From Oligoflexia bacterium (lineage in GTDB: Bacteria > Bdellovibrionota > Bacteriovoracia > Bacteriovoracales > Bacteriovoracaceae), in NCBI GenBank assembly GCA_024229115.1, contig JAAEST010000020.1:36956-100955 (forward strand): 64,000 nucleotides of DNA, in the 5' to 3' direction. Position 1 is the stretch's first letter. Every line of letters begins with the position of its first letter. The notes beneath the pieces were generated by a model. It made no database searches, had not been told where the DNA came from, and saw only the letters and a program-made list of their open reading frames with translations. Shown here one piece after another: positions 1-8,402 of the stretch. The translations under genes and the position numbers were made by a program.

Positions 1-159
1 AACAGCAAGTCTTAGTCTAGGATTCGTCTCAGGATCAGGACCACCATTCTTAACGGCAACAGTGATTTCTTTTACAAGTTTTGTAAAAATCTTTCCTCTT
101 TTAGCATCTTGAGCACCTTTACGGTGACGAATATTGGCCCATTTACTATGACCTGCCAT
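1..159 (-). CDS. yebC: YebC/PmpR (TACO1) family protein, 5' part only
   Basis: Only the first 53 codons lie in the window; the rest is off the left edge. The start [20 protein letters not shown] is the invariant N terminus of the YebC/PmpR/TACO1 family. These are cytoplasmic proteins of about 240-250 residues, long annotated as transcription regulators and more recently linked to translation of difficult peptide stretches. A strong AAGGAG lies 8 nt before the ATG. The upstream gene on the same strand ends 14 bp inside this one, so the two are probably co-transcribed and translationally coupled. The partial sequence shows no anomaly. Confidence 0.95.
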   Translation of the reverse strand, partial: MAGHSKWANIRHRKGAQDAKRGKIFTKLVKEITVAVKNGGPDPETNPRLRLAV

Positions 160-1390
160 AACGAATTCTCCTTAACAATAACACTGAAATAAGAACAGAT
201 AAGATATGGAAAAAGTAATGGAATGTATATCCAATTCCTCTAAATAACGCTGAGAGAAAAGGCGAATGGTAAATATCCATCGCAAACTTTGGAGCTAAAG
301 CATAATAGGCCTGAGTAAAAATCTTTCCAGGGATTGTCTTCATTAGAAAGTCATCGCGAAAACTTCTTAGGCTATCAAGAACAAAATGATGCTTTCCAAA
401 ACCTGCACTAAAGAAAAAACAAGACTGAGATTTTAAGAGTGCTTGAATTAATTCCGGGGTCTCTTCAAGATCATTTGATACAAGAGAAGCAAAGCCATAC
501 TTATCTAAGAGAAAAACATTTACTTTATAACATGTATTATTGCTTAGGTTCTTTGCTTTTGCCTGACCAGAGGTTTGGCCATTATCAACTTTCGTCGCAT
601 TATCAATACTAAGTCCAAGAGCTCCTAAAGTTCCCCCACTTGAAGTTGAAGAAGTACATGTGCGAAGAATAGTATACGCCCCTTCAAAGTCTTCCATTCC
701 AAAACCTGAGAAGTTTGCAATAAGTTGAGAATCACCTTTCTCTAGAGAGTTTAAAGTCACTGTATTGCTATCATAAATTTTTGTACTAAATTTTAACTCG
801 TAGAAAATACCACTGGTATTAACAGCAGGATCAACAGTTGTTGGAGCATTCGTATCATCATCAAGGAAGACATAGAGAAAAGTATTTTTCTTAATCGATG
901 GGTTTTGATCTTCTACTAAAGTAGTACATTCAAACTGACCACTTCCACATACATCAGTTAACGTGAAAGTCATTCCATAACTTGCAAAGTCTCCAGAAAT
1001 CGTTCCCGACGAGGCGATAATTGTGTATTTATCATCGGCCGAGTTCTTAATAGCAATATGAGCTTTTTGAGCGGTGGCATCAACATCGATTTCAAAATAA
1101 AATCTGAACGTCCCATTACCAGCTGTAGCCGAAGTTACTTTGGGAAGATTCGCTCTCGTTGAAGTCTTATAATAATTTGTATTTGCCGTCGTCGTTGTTT
1201 GAAGCGGAACATAGACCTCATGGGCAAAATCAGAACTAAGTCCCCCATCGGTAGAAGCATCAACTGTTAAAGTGAAGACATTGGTATTCACAATCTCAAC
1301 TAGCGGAGCATCTGCATTTGCGTCACGAAGTGATTTAGCCTGAATTTGCACAGAAATAAGGATGATAAAAGGTATTAAAATCTTTAACAT
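146..1390 (-). CDS. Secreted surface protein with C-terminal CFI-box-like domain
   Basis: The protein has 414 residues from the ATG at 1390. Residues 1-18 form a signal peptide ending IQA-K. The middle is rich in Thr, Ser and Asn, as in beta-sandwich surface proteins. From about residue 324 there is a Cys followed by FFFSAGFG, then LRSFRDDFL and YYALAP. This is the order of elements in the CFI-box C-terminal domain (usually CFIATAAYG, LRxFRD, YYxxSP). A final hydrophobic segment and the basic tail RRIRYGR follow, suggesting retention in a membrane or a sorting signal. An in-frame ATG at 1435 lies upstream of a good promoter whose -10 is 6 nt from 1390, so 1390 is preferred. The gene overlaps yebC by 14 bp. 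The ligand or role is unknown. Confidence 0.75.
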   Translation of the reverse strand: MLKILIPFIILISVQIQAKSLRDANADAPLVEIVNTNVFTLTVDASTDGGLSSDFAHEVYVPLQTTTTANTNYYKTSTRANLPKVTSATAGNGTFRFYFEIDVDATAQKAHIAIKNSADDKYTIIASSGTISGDFASYGMTFTLTDVCGSGQFECTTLVEDQNPSIKKNTFLYVFLDDDTNAPTTVDPAVNTSGIFYELKFSTKIYDSNTVTLNSLEKGDSQLIANFSGFGMEDFEGAYTILRTCTSSTSSGGTLGALGLSIDNATKVDNGQTSGQAKAKNLSNNTCYKVNVFLLDKYGFASLVSNDLEETPELIQALLKSQSCFFFSAGFGKHHFVLDSLRSFRDDFLMKTIPGKIFTQAYYALAPKFAMDIYHSPFLSALFRGIGYTFHYFFHILSVLISVLLLRRIRYGRS

Positions 1391-1396
1391 AGCAAT

Positions 1397-1426
1397 ATTA
1401 TCCCTTCCAACGACCATGTCCGTCAA
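1397..1426 (-). promoter_or_regulatory. Sigma-70-type promoter of the CFI-box gene, apparently leaderless
   Basis: On the minus strand there is TTGACG (1421-1426), an 18-bp spacer and GATAAT (1397-1402). The -10 ends 6 nt before the ATG at 1390, so transcription would start on or next to the A of the ATG. No Shine-Dalgarno is present. Confidence 0.6.
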
Positions 1427-1463
1427 TGTTTTCAAGCAATATATCTTGGGCTATATTGACTCT

Positions 1464-1988
1464 ATGAATCGCATTAATAAACTTACTTATTTTGGGACTA
1501 TTATTATGTCTCTTCTTTCAATTTTTGGATGTATAAATCCACAGAAATCGGCCAATAAAGACAAGATCGTCTCAACCATGGCCACTAGTATTTCTAAGAA
1601 GTTTAAGTCCGCTCCTCAAATGACAATTGAAGAGTTTACCAAACTTGAAAAAGACTCTTATGTTTTAGTTGATGTTCGTCCACAAGAGGAAAGAGATATC
1701 TCTACTCTACCGGGAGCAATCTCAATTGCTGAATTTCATCAAAATAAAGAAAGCTATAAAGACAAGAAGGTTGTCGCTTATTGCACGATTGGATTTCGCA
1801 GTAGTAAGTGGGTTACCGATATGAAAAAAACGGGAATCAATGCTTTCAATCTTAAAGAAAGTGCTCTTGGTTGGGCCCATCGTGGTTTTAACTTCGTCGA
1901 TAAGAATGGTGAAACAAAGAGACTCCATGTTTATGAAGAAGCTTGGAACTTTCTTCCTGACGGTTATACCGGAGTGTTCGATGACTAA
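1464..1988 (+). CDS. Rhodanese-domain lipoprotein
   Basis: The protein has 174 residues. The N terminus is hydrophobic and ends in SIFGC (Cys23), a plausible but imperfect lipobox, so it is probably anchored in the cell envelope. A single rhodanese domain spans about residues 50-160. It contains the DVRPQEE loop (70-76) and the active-site loop with Cys107 in YCTIGFRSS, the residue that carries the persulfide in sulfurtransferases. No Shine-Dalgarno precedes the ATG; TATATT lies exactly 6 nt before it, fitting a leaderless transcript. The 3' end overlaps the next gene by 8 bp, indicating an operon with the aminotransferase. The sulfur acceptor is unknown. Confidence 0.85.
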   Translation: MNRINKLTYFGTIIMSLLSIFGCINPQKSANKDKIVSTMATSISKKFKSAPQMTIEEFTKLEKDSYVLVDVRPQEERDISTLPGAISIAEFHQNKESYKDKKVVAYCTIGFRSSKWVTDMKKTGINAFNLKESALGWAHRGFNFVDKNGETKRLHVYEEAWNFLPDGYTGVFDD

Positions 1989-2877
1989 ATCGACTTCAGA
2001 GAAATCATTAGTAAATTCCAATGGAAAAATTGTTAAGCGTGAGGATGCGACAGTTAGCATCTTTGATCGTGGCTTTCTCTTTGGTGATTCGATTTATGAA
2101 GTGACTCATACTTATGATCAAGTTCCTTTTCATCTTGAAGAACACCTTGATCGTTTAGAAAACTCTGCCCGTGGTATTGGAATGGATCTAGAGTTTTCAA
2201 AAGACTTCCTTAAAAAAGAAATTGATAAAACATGCCAGGCCTTAGGTCTTCCTCGTCAGTATTTAAGAATTATTATTACTCGTGGAGAAGGTGAAATTGG
2301 CCTTGACCCTGCTCTTTCTCAAAGCCAGAATTTTTTCATTATTGCAAAAGAGCTCCCTGAGTATCCAAAGAGATGGTATGAAAAAGGGTTAAGCGTCATC
2401 ATCGCTCAGGTTATCCGTAACCCAAAAAAGTCTATTGACCCTAACGTAAAATCAGGGAACTACCTAAATAACGTGATGGCCATGCAACAGGCGAAGGAAA
2501 TGGGAGCTGACGACGCGGTGATGCTGAATCACAAAGGTCAGGTCACAGAATGTACCACTTCCAATATCTGGATCATTCAGGGCCAAAAGATCATGACTCC
2601 ACCCCTTCAAGCAGGCCTTTTAGGCGGTATCACCAGAAAAGCCCTCTTAGCTCTTGGAAAGAAGCATGGGCTAGATATGATCGAGTCCAATTTTACTGCG
2701 GATAGTCTAAAACAGGCCGATGAAGCCTTTATCACCTCCTCAACCAAAGAAATTGTGCCTATCACCAAAATAGATGGCAAAAACCTAGGTTCGGGGAATC
2801 CAGGTGAGGTTACAAAGAAGCTCACAAAGCTCTATCAGGACTATGTAAGAGAGACTATAAGCTCTTATAAATCTTGA
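1981..2877 (+). CDS. Class IV PLP aminotransferase (D-amino acid transaminase-like)
   Basis: The protein has 298 residues, normal for fold-type IV PLP enzymes. FDRGFLFGDSIYEV (about 28-41) is the N-terminal signature of the D-alanine aminotransferase / aminodeoxychorismate lyase / branched-chain aminotransferase superfamily. Lys157 in VKSGNYL should form the Schiff base with PLP, and Glu190 in VTECTTSN is the usual acidic partner. The family exchanges amino groups between amino acids and 2-oxo acids in the cytoplasm; substrate chirality cannot be decided here. The DRGFLFGDSIYE form resembles D-amino acid transaminases more than IlvE. The reading frame is open further upstream, but ATG 1981, overlapping the rhodanese stop, gives the conserved N terminus. 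Confidence 0.85.
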   Translation: MTKSTSEKSLVNSNGKIVKREDATVSIFDRGFLFGDSIYEVTHTYDQVPFHLEEHLDRLENSARGIGMDLEFSKDFLKKEIDKTCQALGLPRQYLRIIITRGEGEIGLDPALSQSQNFFIIAKELPEYPKRWYEKGLSVIIAQVIRNPKKSIDPNVKSGNYLNNVMAMQQAKEMGADDAVMLNHKGQVTECTTSNIWIIQGQKIMTPPLQAGLLGGITRKALLALGKKHGLDMIESNFTADSLKQADEAFITSSTKEIVPITKIDGKNLGSGNPGEVTKKLTKLYQDYVRETISSYKS

Positions 2878-2903
2878 CAGACTGACCTAATTTCAGCTAA
2901 AAA
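2874..2903 (+). promoter_or_regulatory. Promoter upstream of rpsD
   Basis: A perfect TTGACA (2874-2879) overlaps the stop codon of the aminotransferase gene. It is followed after 17-18 bp by an A-rich -10 (TAAAAA, 2898-2903). Transcription from here would give rpsD a leader of about 100 nt. uS4 leaders are autoregulated in some bacteria, but no specific pseudoknot could be assigned by eye. Confidence 0.5.
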
Positions 2904-3011
2904 TGCATCCTCGTACATCCATCAGAAAAATGAATTCACAACTTTAATCTGTGATGTACTTTCAAAATAGCCATACGTTGTGAGTTCGATAGTTAAAAAA
3001 GGAGTCTGATC

Positions 3012-3647
3012 ATGGCAAAGTCAACTACGGGTAGATCTCGTTTTAAAATCCAAAGAGCTCTAGGAATTGAACTTCCAGGTCTTGGTAAAGCAGGAGCACT
3101 AGAAAGACGTCCATATGGACCAGGTGTTCACGGTAACAAAAGAAAGAAAATCTCTGACTACGCTGTTCGTCTTAAAGAAAAGCAAAAGTTAGTATTCCAC
3201 TACGGTCTTAGAGAAGGTCAACTTGTAAAGTACGTTAAGCTTGCAAAAAGAGACCTTACTTCTGGTAAGCCTTGGATGGAAATCCTTATTACAAACCTTG
3301 AGAGAAGATTAAATAACGTAATCTTCAGACTTAACTGGGCACCATCAATCCCAGCTGCTTCTCAAATGGTTTCTCACGGACAAATTCTTGTTAACGGAAA
3401 GAAAGTTGACCGTGCTTCTTACGTAACTAAAGTTGGTGATGTTATCACTCTTACTGAAAAAGGTTACGCTAACCAGCTTTATAAGAGATGTCTTGAAACT
3501 CCAAGACTTCCAGTTGTTCCAGCTTGTTACAAAGTTGAAGGAACTGAAAAGAAGAAAGCTGAAATCATTGCTAACCCACTTCCAGAAGATATTCCTTTTG
3601 AGTACGATGGACAGTTAGTAATTGAGCACTACTGGAAAGTGAAGTAA
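3012..3647 (+). CDS. rpsD: 30S ribosomal protein uS4
   Basis: The protein has 211 residues and is full length for bacterial uS4. It starts with the basic stretch after MAKSTTGRSRFKIQRALG, has the family core LERRLNNVIFRLNWAPS and an S4 RNA-binding domain (SHGQILVNGKKVDRASYVTKVGD, about residues 122-144). Zinc-ligand cysteines near the N terminus are absent, so it is of the zinc-independent (C-) type. uS4 nucleates assembly of the 30S body and can control its own operon. The gene stands alone, outside the usual S13-S11-S4-alpha operon. It has a strong ribosome binding site (AAAAAAGGAG), its own promoter and its own terminator. Confidence 0.97.
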   Translation: MAKSTTGRSRFKIQRALGIELPGLGKAGALERRPYGPGVHGNKRKKISDYAVRLKEKQKLVFHYGLREGQLVKYVKLAKRDLTSGKPWMEILITNLERRLNNVIFRLNWAPSIPAASQMVSHGQILVNGKKVDRASYVTKVGDVITLTEKGYANQLYKRCLETPRLPVVPACYKVEGTEKKKAEIIANPLPEDIPFEYDGQLVIEHYWKVK

Positions 3648-3675
3648 TACACTACAATCGATATTACATATGAAG

Positions 3676-3704
3676 AAGGCTTCCAATCGGAAGCCTTTTT
3701 TTTT
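3676..3704 (+). terminator. Intrinsic terminator of rpsD
   Basis: AAGGCTTCC (3676-3684), loop AATC and GGAAGCCTT (3689-3697) form a 9-bp stem running into an unbroken T tract to 3704. Confidence 0.95.
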
Positions 3705-4062
3705 GCAAAAAAATAAATTCTCGAAGATAGAGTTCTCCTGAGTTTAAATTTTCTGAAGTTTATTTTTTAAATGAGGAACGGTAGTTCCGAGAAGTTTTTC
3801 TTCGCTCGCATCACGCTCGCTCGAAATTGTTCAGCAGCATTTCGCTCCTGCTAAATGCTGCATCCAAAAAGAGCCTGATACAACTCATGTCATACCAGAC
3901 CCTTCCCCACAACAACAGGAACACTTCCACACACACAACAGGATAAGAGACATATCCTAAACAACTGGAAGTGCTACAACTTGATAGTTGGTAAATAACT
4001 TGAAAAAAATTACAGTTCAACTGGACGTGTAATTATTACACTGACGATGAAATTAATTTGAT
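3705..4062. other. Non-coding 358-bp gap with clustered hairpins; candidate structured RNA
   Basis: No convincing reading frame exists here, although it lies between two 3' gene ends (rpsD and the NadD-like gene). In order it holds: GGAAC/GTTCC (3775-3779, 3784-3788); CAGCATTT/AAATGCTG (3835-3842, 3853-3860); the nested pair CACTTCCA/TGGAAGTG (3922-3929, 3966-3973) enclosing AGGATA/TATCCT (3940-3945, 3953-3958); CAACT/AGTTG (3977-3981, 3986-3990); and the palindrome GTGTAAT-T-ATTACAC (4027-4041). The base composition (purine-poor runs, CA repeats) differs from the neighbouring genes. It does not match a small-RNA class I recognise (tmRNA, 6S, SRP, RNase P). The strand is undetermined. Confidence 0.4.
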
Positions 4063-4770
4063 CTAGTCTTCTCGAAGCTCGGTAGAAGATAAGTGTTGGT
4101 AATCATGGTTGTTTAGAGTCACAACTTCGCAATTTGAGTTATGTTCTTCAACCCAATCAAGTGAACTTTTTAACAAATCTTGATTTTCGTGACGAGGACA
4201 AACAAATAATGTGCGAATGTTCTTTATTAGTTGACTCGCATCTTTCCACTGCGGAAGAGATTCAAAAGAATCGTCTCCAATAATAAGATCTTTATTTTCA
4301 ACTTGGACTTTTGGAAGCCAACTGACGGTTGGATTTTCAGATTTCTTGGCCAAGAACCCAGGATAGACAATATAGTTTGTATCTTTAAGATAATTGCGAA
4401 GAGTTTTATAAACTTGCCATGGGCATTCTTTCTTATCATCAACCTTCCAAGGATTAAGATCAGGGCAGACAATAATCTTTTCACGTGGAGTAAGATCAAG
4501 ACAAGCGAGGTGTCCTTGGTGCCATGGAGAAAATGTTCCTGGAAAGAATGTGAGGCTTTCTTCAGTAGAAAGGTCTGGAAGCTTAAGCTCTGGAATCACT
4601 TGAGACTTTCCAAAGAGTTGAAATTGAACTCCAATCCAATGACAAACAAAGCGAGCTTGCTCTACTGTCGCTGGTGAAAAGTCCCAGATAGGAACAAAGG
4701 GATGAGACTCGCCAAAACGAATTAGCACTTCCTCACCTTCAATTTTGTGTTCAAAATTCATATCACTCAT
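4063..4770 (-). CDS. Nicotinate-nucleotide adenylyltransferase-like protein
   Basis: The protein has 235 residues. A nucleotidyltransferase fold begins around residue 75: FPGTFSPWHQGH (77-88) carries the family (H/T)xGH nucleotide-binding motif. Near the C terminus HLSSTELR matches the ISSTxIR motif that closes over ATP in NadD. NadD transfers AMP to nicotinate mononucleotide in NAD synthesis. The 70-residue N-terminal extension and several divergent stretches leave other cytidylyl- or adenylyltransferase substrates possible. The gene starts 8 bp inside the end of the rarD-like gene and is presumably co-transcribed with it. A second in-frame ATG lies 9 bp inside; the ribosome binding site does not clearly favour either. 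Confidence 0.7.
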   Translation of the reverse strand: MSDMNFEHKIEGEEVLIRFGESHPFVPIWDFSPATVEQARFVCHWIGVQFQLFGKSQVIPELKLPDLSTEESLTFFPGTFSPWHQGHLACLDLTPREKIIVCPDLNPWKVDDKKECPWQVYKTLRNYLKDTNYIVYPGFLAKKSENPTVSWLPKVQVENKDLIIGDDSFESLPQWKDASQLIKNIRTLFVCPRHENQDLLKSSLDWVEEHNSNCEVVTLNNHDYQHLSSTELRED

Positions 4771-5653
4771 TTCTTTTTCTATCTTCCCATAGAAAAATTA
4801 ATATTGCGACCCAGATTAAGCTAAACGGAATTAGCTTTTGAAGACTAACTTCTTCATTGAAATAAAGGAAGGCCACAAGAAATTGAAATGAAGGGGCGAT
4901 ATATTGAAGCATTCCTATAGTGCTTAGTTTTGCATACCTCACACCTAAGTTAAAAAGTAAAAGAGGAATAATAGTAATTGGTCCGGCCATTAGAAGAATA
5001 GACTTCTTCGTGGCAGTTGTTTGAAAGAAGATAAGATCATTACTAGAAAAGAGATACCAAGTTCCTAAGAAGAAACAGACAATACAAATCTCAAGAAAGA
5101 GAGATGAAAGTGAGTCGAATTTTAAGTACTTCTTTAAGGCACCGTAGGCCCCAAATGTTCCTAAGAGAACAAAGCTAATCCAAAGTGCTTGCAGGTCCCA
5201 GAAAAAGAAGAGAAGACCAACGGCCGTTGTTGCAAGAGCGACAGTAATAGGTTTCCTGCCATTAATCACCTCTTCAAAGAAGAAGTATCCTAAGATGACA
5301 TTGAGGACAGGATTGGCAAAGTAACCAAAGCTCGCTTCTATAATATGGTTAGAATTAACTGCATAAACATAGGTTAGCCAATTAATACCAATGAGAAATG
5401 AACAAAGAAGAACCATCACTATGCTCTTCATATCTTTAATAGATTCTAAAAAGCTAAAGAGGTTTGATCGTCTCTTTGTTGAAAGCATGAACACAGCTAT
5501 TAATGAAAGAACTCCCCAGAAAACTCTGTGGAGAAGAAGTTCAAGAGATGGAACTTCTAGAACAAGTTTCCAAAAGAAGGGAACGAATCCCCATATCAGA
5601 AAACTTGATACTCCATATATTGAACCTTTTACGTGTAAGTCCTTCATTATCAT
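4763..5653 (-). CDS. rarD: RarD-type EamA/DMT transporter
   Basis: The protein has 296 residues and about ten transmembrane helices in two EamA repeats, the usual DMT layout. The sequence follows the RarD subfamily closely: GFVPFFWKL near the N terminus, LLLHRVFWG, INWLTYVYAVNSN and IIEASFGYFANPVLNVILGY. RarD proteins are inner-membrane permeases, historically named for chloramphenicol sensitivity; their substrate is not settled. The first ATG is at 5653, and a second at 5647 has a slightly better-placed GGA. The gene is followed with an 8-bp overlap by the NadD-like gene. Confidence 0.9.
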   Translation of the reverse strand: MIMKDLHVKGSIYGVSSFLIWGFVPFFWKLVLEVPSLELLLHRVFWGVLSLIAVFMLSTKRRSNLFSFLESIKDMKSIVMVLLCSFLIGINWLTYVYAVNSNHIIEASFGYFANPVLNVILGYFFFEEVINGRKPITVALATTAVGLLFFFWDLQALWISFVLLGTFGAYGALKKYLKFDSLSSLFLEICIVCFFLGTWYLFSSNDLIFFQTTATKKSILLMAGPITIIPLLLFNLGVRYAKLSTIGMLQYIAPSFQFLVAFLYFNEEVSLQKLIPFSLIWVAILIFLWEDRKRNE

Positions 5654-5688
5654 TCCAATTATTCAAAATAAGCGCTATTAATTGAGCC

Positions 5689-6027
5689 ATGAAATTTGAA
5701 TTTGAACTGGAAAATATCCAATTTTACGTGGAATTGGTAGAGAATAAGACCTATCACCCGCACCATATAACTAATCCTATGAGTAAGCAGGAAACACTAG
5801 AATTAGAAGCTGGTGAGTTTGGATTCTTTGATCTTTATATAAGTAGCTCTCGCGGAGAGGAATCGCTCAAGCATTACAAGCCAGCTCTGGCCTTGAGCTA
5901 CGATCTAGAAGAAGTTCAGCAGGAACTTGAAGAGTTACTTTTTGAGGAAAATCTCTTAGAGCCAGTGCTAAAGCATTGGAATTACGTTGATAATATAGAC
6001 GGCCCTGAGTGGAAAAAGTCTGAATAA
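5689..6027 (+). CDS. Hypothetical acidic 112-residue protein
   Basis: I do not recognise a family. The protein is cytoplasmic by appearance (no signal peptide or membrane segment) and acidic, with a Glu-rich helix (SYDLEEVQQELEELLFEEN) and a final WKKSE. It starts MKFEFELENIQFYVELVEN, suggesting a beta strand-rich N-terminal half. The start lies 35 bp from the divergent rarD-like gene and has no Shine-Dalgarno. A weak -10 (TATTAA) sits 7 nt upstream. Coding is supported by its placement between two genes and the absence of any better frame. Confidence 0.6.
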   Translation: MKFEFELENIQFYVELVENKTYHPHHITNPMSKQETLELEAGEFGFFDLYISSSRGEESLKHYKPALALSYDLEEVQQELEELLFEENLLEPVLKHWNYVDNIDGPEWKKSE

Positions 6028-6074
6028 TTTTCAATCTTATTTAAACAAATCACACACTGTGTCAATATGATGCC

Positions 6075-7616
6075 ATGAAAAATTTAATCTCGAAAACTAC
6101 TATCTCTGCCCTCCTTCTTACTATGAGCTCAATATATGCTCAAAGTTACTATAATTTAGAAAATAGAGAAAATGCTCTCGAAAAGAAATATGTTGAGGTT
6201 TTCAAAAGTGAAAAAGTTAGCGAATTTTCTATTAAAGAAATTGCAGACTTCACTATCGATTCTCGCGATTTATTAAGCGAATATATCGAATATTTAGATG
6301 AGAGATTTAATCAAAAGGATAAGATTCTTCTTCCCTATGAGATTGTGATCTTTGAGGATATTCTTGAAACATACTTGAAAGCTGTTAAATTAATTCAAGA
6401 GCAAGAAGGTCTTTCAACTCAGGAGCTCAGAAAATTATCTCTTCAAGTATTGAAGCTTGAAACATTTCGTCCTTTATATGAACAAATATATTTCAACAAG
6501 CAGATAAGAAGAGTTACATCAGATTTTGAAAATTCACCAAAATCACAAGTCTCAGATATTTCAGAAATCAAAGATTCAATTATCAATAAGAAGTTTGTCG
6601 CTTCAGTAGAAGATAAAATTAAGTCATTAGAAATTCAAAATGAAAATGTTTATTCAAATTTTCTTGAAACTTCAGCTATCGTTAAAAGTGTGAAGCAAGG
6701 AAACTCGATTAAGAATCTTGCTAAAAAGAAAACATTCTGGAAGAAGCTTTCTGATGGAACATCTAATGTATTGACTGCAATCACAAGTTCGCTATCAGCT
6801 GGATTTGGAGCTCTTGCTGGAAATATTAGCTGGAGAGACGGTCACTTAGGTGACAATGATAAATTACTTAATGAACTTAAGTCTGAACTTAAGCCATTTG
6901 ATATCCTACTAGAAAAGAAAAGATATAAACTTACAGATTATACGATTCCAGGATACTGGGGACACGCTGGAGTATATGTTGGAACTAAAGAACAATTAAT
7001 AAAAGAAGGTTTATGGAATGATAAGTCTATTCGTCCTTATCAAGAACTAATCGAAGCTGGAAAAGTCATTTTTCAAGTACGTCGTTCTGGCCTAGTTTGG
7101 AATACTCTCAAGGAATTTATTGATCTCGATGAAATGGGTGTTATTAGAATTAAAGATTTTGAAGCTGAAAAAATTAACAAATCAACATTACTAGCGAAGC
7201 TCATGGAACAAGTTGGAAAGAATTACGATTATAGCTTTAACACATATACAACAAGTAAAATTACTTGTACTGAGATCGTTGCTTTTTCTTATGGAAGAAT
7301 TAACTGGCCAACAGAAAGTCTTCTAGGAAGAAAGACCTTTACTCCAAATCACCTTACTTCTCTTTTATTCTATCAAGATACTCCAATTGAGCTTATCAAG
7401 TATGTTAGCTCGGATAAGAAAGGAAAGAGAGTTGACTTAACTCTTGAAGATCTTGGAAAAACAGTCAGCTATGTGAGAAATCCAGATAAAGGAAACTCAT
7501 TCCTACTTAAAGGTGAAAAATGTAAACGTGAAGTTTACAGTCGCGTAAGAGGAAAGAGAAAGTTTAGATATTCATGTGAGGACACTTTCACTGAGTCTAC
7601 TTACATCAGAAACTAA
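6075..7616 (+). CDS. Secreted YiiX/YebB-type (permuted NlpC/P60) cysteine hydrolase
   Basis: The protein has 513 residues. Residues 1-22 are a signal peptide ending IYA-Q. An N-terminal helical region of about 240 residues precedes a permuted papain-like domain. In it the order is His first (GYWGHAGVYVG, about residue 297) and Cys later (ITCTEIVAFSYG, about residue 397), as in the YiiX/YebB group. PFDILLEKKR, which opens the domain, is also typical. Relatives cleave amide or ester bonds in the envelope, on peptidoglycan or lipid-linked substrates; the substrate here is unknown. The 3' end overlaps the convergent plsC-like gene by 45 bp. There is no clear ribosome binding site; CAATAT lies 6 nt upstream of the ATG. 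Confidence 0.75.
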   Translation: MKNLISKTTISALLLTMSSIYAQSYYNLENRENALEKKYVEVFKSEKVSEFSIKEIADFTIDSRDLLSEYIEYLDERFNQKDKILLPYEIVIFEDILETYLKAVKLIQEQEGLSTQELRKLSLQVLKLETFRPLYEQIYFNKQIRRVTSDFENSPKSQVSDISEIKDSIINKKFVASVEDKIKSLEIQNENVYSNFLETSAIVKSVKQGNSIKNLAKKKTFWKKLSDGTSNVLTAITSSLSAGFGALAGNISWRDGHLGDNDKLLNELKSELKPFDILLEKKRYKLTDYTIPGYWGHAGVYVGTKEQLIKEGLWNDKSIRPYQELIEAGKVIFQVRRSGLVWNTLKEFIDLDEMGVIRIKDFEAEKINKSTLLAKLMEQVGKNYDYSFNTYTTSKITCTEIVAFSYGRINWPTESLLGRKTFTPNHLTSLLFYQDTPIELIKYVSSDKKGKRVDLTLEDLGKTVSYVRNPDKGNSFLLKGEKCKREVYSRVRGKRKFRYSCEDTFTESTYIRN

Positions 7617-8402
7617 TTTCCTATCACTGAAACTACGATAATCTTTTGAAACTAAATATTGAGCTCTCTCAGAGAGCTCAGTTATATCAGTGTTCTTAGT
7701 ACTAATCGAAGAATGTGGGATAATTTCCACCTTGATGGAGCGAACTCTTAAAAGCTTAATCAGATGATCAAGAAAAGTCATATCATCATACCAACAAACG
7801 ATATCCCTATTCCCTTTATTAATAACCTTATCATCAAATCGTAAATAATTTAACGTGAATGGTCTTACCTTTACACCAGCATCGATGGCCGATCTAAATA
7901 ATGGACGACGAAAACGAATAACCTCTTCTCCGTTGGTACTAGTTCCTTCAGGAAAAACGAAAATATTCCCTTTATTCTTCATTGTTTCAGTTAAATCTCT
8001 AACCTCGCTTGATAGATTTTTCTTAGAACGTCTTTCAACAAAAGCACAAGCTGCTACTTCGCATAGCTGACCAAGAAAAGGAACTTCTCTCATTTCTTGA
8101 CTAGTGACAAAGCAGAAAGGTTTGAGAGAACCATAGATGACAACATCGAGATAGCTTAGATGATTTGAAACATAGAATGCAGGAGAGCTTTCCTTTAAGT
8201 TATCAAGCTCTCGTTGATTTATGATTTTGACATTAAAAATAACTAAACCCAGCTTACAATATAATTGTAATCCTTTAGCCAGTACTGGTCTCATCTGATA
8301 AGGATTAAGTTTGTAAACTAAATATAATGGTGTCATCGTGATAAAGAACATCATCACGGCTACAAAAAAAGAGATTAACTTTAATGTCCCAAGCAATATC
8401 AT
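7572..8402 (-). CDS. 1-acyl-glycerophosphate / lyso-ornithine lipid O-acyltransferase (PlsC/OlsA-like)
   Basis: The protein has 276 residues. It begins with a membrane segment, then has the PlsC acyltransferase motifs: VSNHLSYLDVV (NHxxxxD catalytic site) and FPEGTSTNGE (acyl-acceptor motif). Such enzymes O-acylate lysophosphatidate or, as OlsA, lyso-ornithine lipid at the inner membrane. The ATG overlaps the stop of the upstream olsB-like gene by 4 bp. That coupling to an OlsB homologue makes OlsA the preferred reading; a phosphatidate role remains possible. The tail overlaps the opposing NlpC/P60-type gene by 45 bp. Confidence 0.85.
   Translation of the reverse strand: MILLGTLKLISFFVAVMMFFITMTPLYLVYKLNPYQMRPVLAKGLQLYCKLGLVIFNVKIINQRELDNLKESSPAFYVSNHLSYLDVVIYGSLKPFCFVTSQEMREVPFLGQLCEVAACAFVERRSKKNLSSEVRDLTETMKNKGNIFVFPEGTSTNGEEVIRFRRPLFRSAIDAGVKVRPFTLNYLRFDDKVINKGNRDIVCWYDDMTFLDHLIKLLRVRSIKVEIIPHSSISTKNTDITELSERAQYLVSKDYRSFSDRKLVSDVSRLSESVLT

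Noticed and set aside
3811..4020. A 69-codon minus-strand open frame in the hairpin-rich gap
   Set aside because: It has Cys-rich low-complexity sequence, no ribosome binding site and spans the inverted repeats; the structure explains the region better.
4231..4677. A 148-codon plus-strand frame opposite the NadD-like gene
   Set aside because: It is the complement of a gene with clear catalytic motifs and has no ribosome binding site; antisense shadow.
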